A stretch of 64,000 nucleotides of DNA from Stigmatella erecta (GTDB lineage Bacteria > Myxococcota > Myxococcia > Myxococcales > Myxococcaceae). Positions 59,928 to 64,000 of this stretch are shown in pieces. The translations under genes were made by a program, and so were the position numbers. A model generated the notes under the pieces. That model was not told the origin of the DNA. It did not search any database and worked only from the letters and a program-made list of their open reading frames with translations. Position 1 is the first letter of the stretch. Every line of letters starts with the position of its first letter. Where the stretch lies: assembly GCF_900111745.1 (NCBI RefSeq), contig NZ_FOIJ01000002.1:186001-250000 (forward strand). The letters are read 5' to 3'.

Positions 59928-60875
59928 GAACCCCAGGGTGCGGATGGCCTGGCGGATGGTGTCCGCGCTGCGCTTCAACCCCTCGCGCTCGGTCTCGCTC
60001 AAGGGAAGCTCCAGAACGGCCTCCACGCCGCCCCGGTTGACGATGCTCGGCACGCTCATGCACACGTCGCGGATGCCCAGGTACCCGTCCAGGCGCGAGC
60101 TCACCGGCAGCACCCGCTGCTCGTTGTGCAGCAGCGCCTCGAGGATCTGCGCCGTGGCCAGGCCAATGGCGTAGTTGGTGGCCCCCTTGCCGCGAATGAC
60201 TTGGTAGGCGGCGTTGCGCACATGGTCGAAGATGTGCGTGCGATCCGCCTCGGACAGCGGTGCCCGTCCAGGCACCGACCACTGCATCAACGGCAAACCG
60301 CCCACCGAGGCGGTGCTCCACAGGGGAATCTCCGAGTCCCCGTGCTCTCCCGCGATGAAGGCGTGCACATTCTGCACCGCCACGTTCAGGTGGCGCGCCA
60401 GCAGGAAGCGGAAGCGCGAGGAGTCCAGCACCGTCCCACTGCCCAGCACCCGCCGGGCGGGCAGCCCGCTGAGCTGCTGAACCACGTACGTCAGCACATC
60501 CACGGGGTTCGTCACCAGGAGCAGCAGGGCGTCGGGTGCCACCTTCAGCAGCTGGGGAATGAGCGTGCGGCACAGCTCCACGTTGGCCCCCGCCAGCTCC
60601 ATGCGGGTCTGTCCCGGCTTCTGCTTGGCCCCTGCCGTGATGACGACCACCTCGGCCCCAGCACACACGTTGAGGTCGTCGGAGCCCTCCAGGGTGGCCA
60701 TGGGAACGAACTGGAGCCCGTGGTTGAGGTCGAGCACCTCGGCGTCCACCTTGGCCCGGTTGATGTCGTAAATGGCGAAATGCTTCGCCACGCCCCGGAT
60801 CATGGCCGCGTAGGCGACGGTGGCCCCCACCGCCCCCGCGCCGATGATGGCAATCTTGCTCACGTGTTCTGGCAT
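59925..60875 (-). CDS. ldh: L-lactate dehydrogenase
   Basis: A 316-residue NAD-dependent dehydrogenase. The N-terminal Rossmann motif is KIAIIGAGAVGATVAYA and the adenine-binding Asp is in AIYDINRAK. The substrate loop reads GAKQKPGQTRMEL: Gln at the specificity position points to lactate rather than malate, which needs Arg. The catalytic His is in GEHGDSEIP and the substrate Arg in VLDSSRFR. It reduces pyruvate to lactate. An ATG at 60893 would extend it by six residues. The TetR gene upstream on the same strand is 81 bp away. Its 3' end just touches the flavoprotein pseudogene. Confidence 0.93.
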   Translation of the reverse strand: MPEHVSKIAIIGAGAVGATVAYAAMIRGVAKHFAIYDINRAKVDAEVLDLNHGLQFVPMATLEGSDDLNVCAGAEVVVITAGAKQKPGQTRMELAGANVELCRTLIPQLLKVAPDALLLLVTNPVDVLTYVVQQLSGLPARRVLGSGTVLDSSRFRFLLARHLNVAVQNVHAFIAGEHGDSEIPLWSTASVGGLPLMQWSVPGRAPLSEADRTHIFDHVRNAAYQVIRGKGATNYAIGLATAQILEALLHNEQRVLPVSSRLDGYLGIRDVCMSVPSIVNRGGVEAVLELPLSETEREGLKRSADTIRQAIRTLGF

Positions 60876-60956
60876 AGAGCGCCAATCAACCATAAGCCGA
60901 GGGGGGGCTCCAGACGCATATCCGAAGGGAATGCCAGGGAGAACAAGCCACAGGCC

Positions 60957-61571
60957 TCAAGACGTCCGCTTCGCGCTCCCCTGCGAACACAGGCCCGTGA
61001 GGGTCTCCAGCAATTGGTCCACGGAGGACGTGGGAAAGATGGGACACGTGAGCTTGAGGCTCACCAGCCCGTGAAGCGCGCCCCACAGGAACTCGGCCAA
61101 CGGGACGGTGCTCACCGTGTCCGCCACCTCGCCTTGGCGCTTCAATGCCTCCACGAGCCCGGTCAACACCTGAAAGGCACGCCCCCCCGAGTCCTCGGGG
61201 CTGCGAAAGATGTCCGTGGTGTATTCCGGGTCCGTCATGAAGAGCAGCCGGTAGGTCTCCGGATGCTCGAGACCAAAGCCGACATACGCCTCGGCGAGCA
61301 CCCGGAGCCGGCGCGCCGCGACGGGCTCGTGGGCCGCGGGCTCCAGCCGTGCGAGGAGCGCCTCGAAGCCCTGCAGACAGAGCGCGCGGGCAATGTCATC
61401 CCGGCTCTTGAAGTGCAGGTAGATGGCCGCCGGCGAGTATTCGATGGCCTCGGCGAGCTTGCGCATCGTCAGGCCCGCGAAGCCCTCTCGCACGACCAGC
61501 TCTCGGGCCACCCGCAGGATGGCGGTGCGCACTTCCGCCTTCTGCCGCTCCCGGCGCTCCACGGACCCCAT
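60957..61571 (-). CDS. TetR-family regulator
   Basis: A 204-residue TetR repressor. Helix-turn-helix at about 8-55 (AILRVARELVVREGFAGLTM, LAEAIEYSPAAIYLHFKSRDDI) and a ligand domain of the TetR_C_33 type (YRLLFMTDPEYTTD, FLWGALHGLVSLKL). The ATG at 61571 has GAGGAGG 7 bases upstream; an upstream GTG would lie inside the operator region. It is divergent from the SDR gene and the repeats at 61597-61643 are its likely operator. Confidence 0.93.
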   Translation of the reverse strand: MGSVERRERQKAEVRTAILRVARELVVREGFAGLTMRKLAEAIEYSPAAIYLHFKSRDDIARALCLQGFEALLARLEPAAHEPVAARRLRVLAEAYVGFGLEHPETYRLLFMTDPEYTTDIFRSPEDSGGRAFQVLTGLVEALKRQGEVADTVSTVPLAEFLWGALHGLVSLKLTCPIFPTSSVDQLLETLTGLCSQGSAKRTS

Positions 61572-61596
61572 GAACAAGCCTCCTCTCTTGACTCTG

Positions 61597-61643
61597 GTGA
61601 ACGGCCCATAATATCTAAACACCGTTCACTAAACATCGTTCAC
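61597..61643. promoter_or_regulatory. Operator array of the TetR regulator
   Basis: GTGAACGG (61597-61604) and CCGTTCAC (61622-61629) form a perfect inverted repeat, and two tandem 14-mers (CTAAACACCGTTCA at 61615-61628, CTAAACATCGTTCA at 61629-61642) differ by one base. The array fills the gap between the two divergent genes, so binding would block both. Confidence 0.65.
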
Positions 61644-61675
61644 AATTTGACCGATTCAAACACAGGGGAGTGACC

Positions 61676-62632
61676 ATGGGAACGTTGGCGCTGTGGGGAG
61701 CAGCGGGCGCGATCGGCCGGAGCATCGCGGATGCCTTGCGGGCCCAGGGGAAGCCTTACCGGGTGGTGGGCCGCTCGCTCGAAGGGCTCAAGGCCACCTT
61801 CGGGAGTGATCCCCTGGCGGAGGCAGTGGCGTGGAACCCGGAGGATCCCGCCTCGGTGCGTGCCGCGGCCCGGGGGGTGGACACGCTCGTCTATCTCGTG
61901 GGCGTGCCGTATCCTGACTTCCGCCTCCACCCGCTCCTGATGCAGCGCACGCTCGAAGCCGCCATCGCGGAGGGGGTGGAGCGGGTGGTGCTCGTCGGCA
62001 CGGTGTACCCCTACGGCCAGCCCCGGACGACGCCCCTCCGGGAAGACCATCCCCGCGAGCCCCACACCTTCAAGGGCCGGATGCGCAAGGAGCAAGAGGA
62101 CCTGGTGCTGGCCGCGGATGCCGCGGGCCGCATCCGCGGCACCATCCTGCGCCTACCGGACTTCTACGGCCCCGGCGTGGACAAGAGCTTCCTCCACTCG
62201 GCCTTCCAGGCAGCCGTCCAGGGGGGCACCGCGAACCTGGTGGGCCCCCTGGATGTGCCCCACGAGTTCGTCTTCGTCCCCGACGTCGGGCCCGTGGTGC
62301 TTGCCCTCGCGAACGAGCCCAAGGCCTACGGGCGCTTCTGGAACCTGGCCGGCGCGGGGGTGACCACCCCGCGTGCCCTGGTGGAGCGGATCTTCCAGGA
62401 AGCCGGACGCCCCCCCCGCCTCCGGGTGGCCTCCAAGCTGATGCTGCGGCTGATCGGCCTGGGCAATCCGTTCATGCGGGAACTCGTGGAGATGCACTAC
62501 CTGATCACGAACCCCGTCCTCATGGACGACACGGCGCTGCGGGAACTGCTCGGCACGGTGCACAAGACCCCCTACGATGAGGGAGTCCGCCGGACCTTGC
62601 GGGAGATGGGCCTGAGGAGAAAGAGTGAATGA
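61676..62632 (+). CDS. NAD-dependent epimerase/dehydratase-family protein
   Basis: A 318-residue extended short-chain dehydrogenase. The nucleotide-binding motif is GAAGAIGRSIADAL, followed by VVGRSLE, LVYLVGVP and a TVYPYGQP segment in the place of the catalytic S/T-Y-x-x-x-K; the late DFYGPG motif is typical of extended SDRs. The start ATG at 61676 follows AGGGGA. Substrate unknown. Its stop overlaps the NUDIX gene by 4 bp (ATGA), so they form an operon controlled by the divergent TetR regulator. Confidence 0.88.
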   Translation: MGTLALWGAAGAIGRSIADALRAQGKPYRVVGRSLEGLKATFGSDPLAEAVAWNPEDPASVRAAARGVDTLVYLVGVPYPDFRLHPLLMQRTLEAAIAEGVERVVLVGTVYPYGQPRTTPLREDHPREPHTFKGRMRKEQEDLVLAADAAGRIRGTILRLPDFYGPGVDKSFLHSAFQAAVQGGTANLVGPLDVPHEFVFVPDVGPVVLALANEPKAYGRFWNLAGAGVTTPRALVERIFQEAGRPPRLRVASKLMLRLIGLGNPFMRELVEMHYLITNPVLMDDTALRELLGTVHKTPYDEGVRRTLREMGLRRKSE

Positions 62633-63030
62633 CCACAACGATTGACAAGATTGCCTGGCTGCACGTTGTCAACGGCCGCGTCTTGAGTGCCCGCTCCAAA
62701 GGCAAGGACATCTATTATCTCCCCGGGGGCAAACGAGACCCCGGTGAGACGGATATCGACACGCTTGCACGGGAGGTCGAGGAGGAGCTCTCGGTTCGCA
62801 TCAAGCCCGAGACGGTCTCTCACTTCGGCACCTTCGAAGCCCAGGCCCACGGCAAGTCCGAGGGCGTGCAGGTGAAGATGACGTGTTACCTGGCGGATTT
62901 CGAAGGGGAGCTGAGCCCCGCCTCCGAAATCGCTGAACTGGTCTGGCTGACCTATGCCGACCGGGCCCGTGTCTCCGCCGTCAGCCAGCTCATCTTCGAC
63001 ACACTGCACGAGATGAAACGGCTGGCGTAA
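62629..63030 (+). CDS. NUDIX hydrolase
   Basis: A 133-residue NUDIX enzyme. The box is complete: GGKRDPGE, seven residues, then REVEEEL; upstream is the IAWLHVVNGRVLSARSKGKD strand. Family members cleave nucleoside diphosphates linked to another moiety; the substrate is not predictable. It overlaps the upstream SDR gene by 4 bp and is convergent with a lipoprotein gene 7 bp away. Confidence 0.92.
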   Translation: MTTTIDKIAWLHVVNGRVLSARSKGKDIYYLPGGKRDPGETDIDTLAREVEEELSVRIKPETVSHFGTFEAQAHGKSEGVQVKMTCYLADFEGELSPASEIAELVWLTYADRARVSAVSQLIFDTLHEMKRLA

Positions 63031-63037
63031 CCGCGGC

Positions 63038-63586
63038 TCAAAGCGTGGCGGGGTTGGACACCACTTCCTTGAGCGTGCAGGGCACGTTGCTGGACAACGT
63101 GCTGCAGGTCGACGGCTGTGCCGGAGACCACTTCGTCGCGTTCAGCTTGACGGCCCCCTGCGCGCGCTGCCGGTAGGTGCCCGCGGAGTACGTGATGGGG
63201 TTCGACGTCTGGCCTCCAATGGAGGAGTTCGTGTCCCCGTAGCAGCTGCGGGTGCCCGCCACCGCCGTCCAGGTCACGGTGCCCGTGCTGCTCACCGACT
63301 TCTTCTCCAGCACCGAGCACGTGTAGAGGACGGGATAGGACTGGCCACAGTCATAAATCGAGGCCTGGGCGCTGATCATGTACACATTGTCGACGTTGGG
63401 ACCGTACTGGCTGGGCTCGGTCGCCTCGAGGACACACGACGTGTTCGCGATGGGGGATGTCACCCCCGCTTCGATGTGCACGGTCTCGGAATCACTTCCG
63501 TCCCGGGGTTGCACTTCCGGTGCGGGGCCGCACGCACTGAACGCAATCACTACCACGGCAAGGCCGCAAGGCTTGAGCTGAGTCAT
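63038..63586 (-). CDS. Hypothetical cysteine-containing lipoprotein
   Basis: A 182-residue predicted lipoprotein: MTQLKPCGLAVVVIAFSAC with lipobox FSAC and Cys 19. The mature part is Ser/Thr-rich with eight or so cysteines, paired in patterns such as IYDCGQSYPVLYTC and STCSTLSSNVPC, suggesting a small disulfide-bonded extracellular domain. No family recognised. The ATG at 63586 directly precedes the signal segment; an upstream in-frame start at 63667 is unlikely. Confidence 0.75.
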   Translation of the reverse strand: MTQLKPCGLAVVVIAFSACGPAPEVQPRDGSDSETVHIEAGVTSPIANTSCVLEATEPSQYGPNVDNVYMISAQASIYDCGQSYPVLYTCSVLEKKSVSSTGTVTWTAVAGTRSCYGDTNSSIGGQTSNPITYSAGTYRQRAQGAVKLNATKWSPAQPSTCSTLSSNVPCTLKEVVSNPATL

Positions 63587-63687
63587 GGCTGTTCTTTTCA
63601 AGGGGGTGCGGCAAGACGTATCACCTTCACGGCGGCTCGTCCACGATTCCCCGGATTCCGCGTTCATTGGTCATACAACGATTGGGA

Positions 63688-64000
63688 TCAGGCCTCCACG
63701 GGCGGAGGCACGCGGCGCGCGGTGAGCGCAGCCCCCGCGGACGCAGCGCTCACGAATCCCAGGGCGAGCCATTGCACCGCGGTGAGTTGCTCGCGCAGGA
63801 AGACCAGGCCCGCCAGGGCCGCCACCGCGGGCTCCAAGCTCATCAGGATGCCGAACGTGCGGCTCGCGAGCACCCGTAGCGCCACCATCTCCAAGGTGTA
63901 CGGCACCGCACTGGAGAGGAGCGCCACAGCCAGGGAGGCCGCGAACAGCGGAGGCGTCAGCCGCGCCGCGAGGCCCCCCGCGAACGCGAAGGGGAGGACC
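63688..64000 (-). CDS. EamA/RhtA-type transporter, cut by the window end
   Basis: The 3' end of a drug/metabolite transporter; about 104 C-terminal residues are visible and the frame continues past 64000. Seen are LAVALLSSAVPYTLEMVALR, ASRTFGILMSLEPAVAALAG and LVFLREQLTAVQWLALGFVSAAS, typical of the second EamA repeat in RhtA-like exporters (threonine/homoserine or purine analog efflux). It ends with a short soluble tail (RRVPPPVEA). Confidence 0.88.
   Translation of the reverse strand, partial: VLPFAFAGGLAARLTPPLFAASLAVALLSSAVPYTLEMVALRVLASRTFGILMSLEPAVAALAGLVFLREQLTAVQWLALGFVSAASAGAALTARRVPPPVEA

Overview
The window reads as chromosome from a myxobacterium, most likely suborder Cystobacterineae (Archangium/Cystobacter/Stigmatella/Hyalangium type). 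This is inferred from very high GC with strong GC bias at third codon positions, many Ser/Thr kinases and lipoproteins, an FHA-domain sigma-54 activator, cysteine-rich surface-protein repeats and a large secreted glycan-degrading repertoire. No rRNA, tRNA, CRISPR array, insertion sequence or phage gene was recognised. The DNA is densely coding; the only stretches over 300 bases without an intact gene are 30494-30886, 43723-44084, 45024-45774 and 59492-59924.

Layout. 1-8144: cut-off secreted protein, triple-repeat lipoprotein, a lysyl-oxidase-domain lipoprotein, a second lipoprotein, a membrane Ser/Thr kinase and a beta-class-like glutathione transferase. 8165-27850: a chitin/GlcNAc catabolic locus. 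It holds nagA, a SIS-domain GlcN6P deaminase and a GntR regulator on one strand; divergently a fused EIIA-HPr-EI and an EIIC-EIIB-EIIB GlcNAc permease; then a GH20 hexosaminidase lipoprotein, an ECF sigma factor, two GH18 chitinases, a third CBM5/12 lipoprotein of unassigned catalytic family, and a GH31 glucosidase. Together they would cut chitin outside the cell, trim oligomers to GlcNAc, import it as GlcNAc-6-P and convert it to fructose-6-P. 27896-33052: a TPP enzyme, small envelope proteins, a choice-of-anchor A lipoprotein and an alpha/beta hydrolase.

33074-38312: molybdenum aldehyde oxidoreductase genes (paoABC type) followed by a ferredoxin and a P450. 38473-45023: a compact regulatory cassette made of a TPR-type Ser/Thr kinase, an FHA/sigma-54 activator and a C39-like cysteine peptidase, with a divergent lytic transglycosylase that has a near-consensus sigma-54 promoter. 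Neither enzyme has a Sec signal peptide. 45775-54805: a hypothetical protein, a GH92 mannosidase, an ArsC/Spx-like protein, a beta-propeller protein, a large adenosine-deaminase/Rossmann (SLOG-like)/NUDIX fusion and fabF. 55029-64000: TetR regulator, double-SWIM SNF2 helicase, a decayed thioredoxin-reductase-like pseudogene, lactate dehydrogenase, a second TetR with a divergent SDR-NUDIX pair, a lipoprotein and the end of an EamA transporter.

The two places most likely to hide undescribed biology are the ADA/SLOG-like/NUDIX fusion (51045-53540) and the kinase-FHA/sigma-54-C39-transglycosylase cassette (38473-45023). All functional statements rest on reading motifs by eye; no database search was run.
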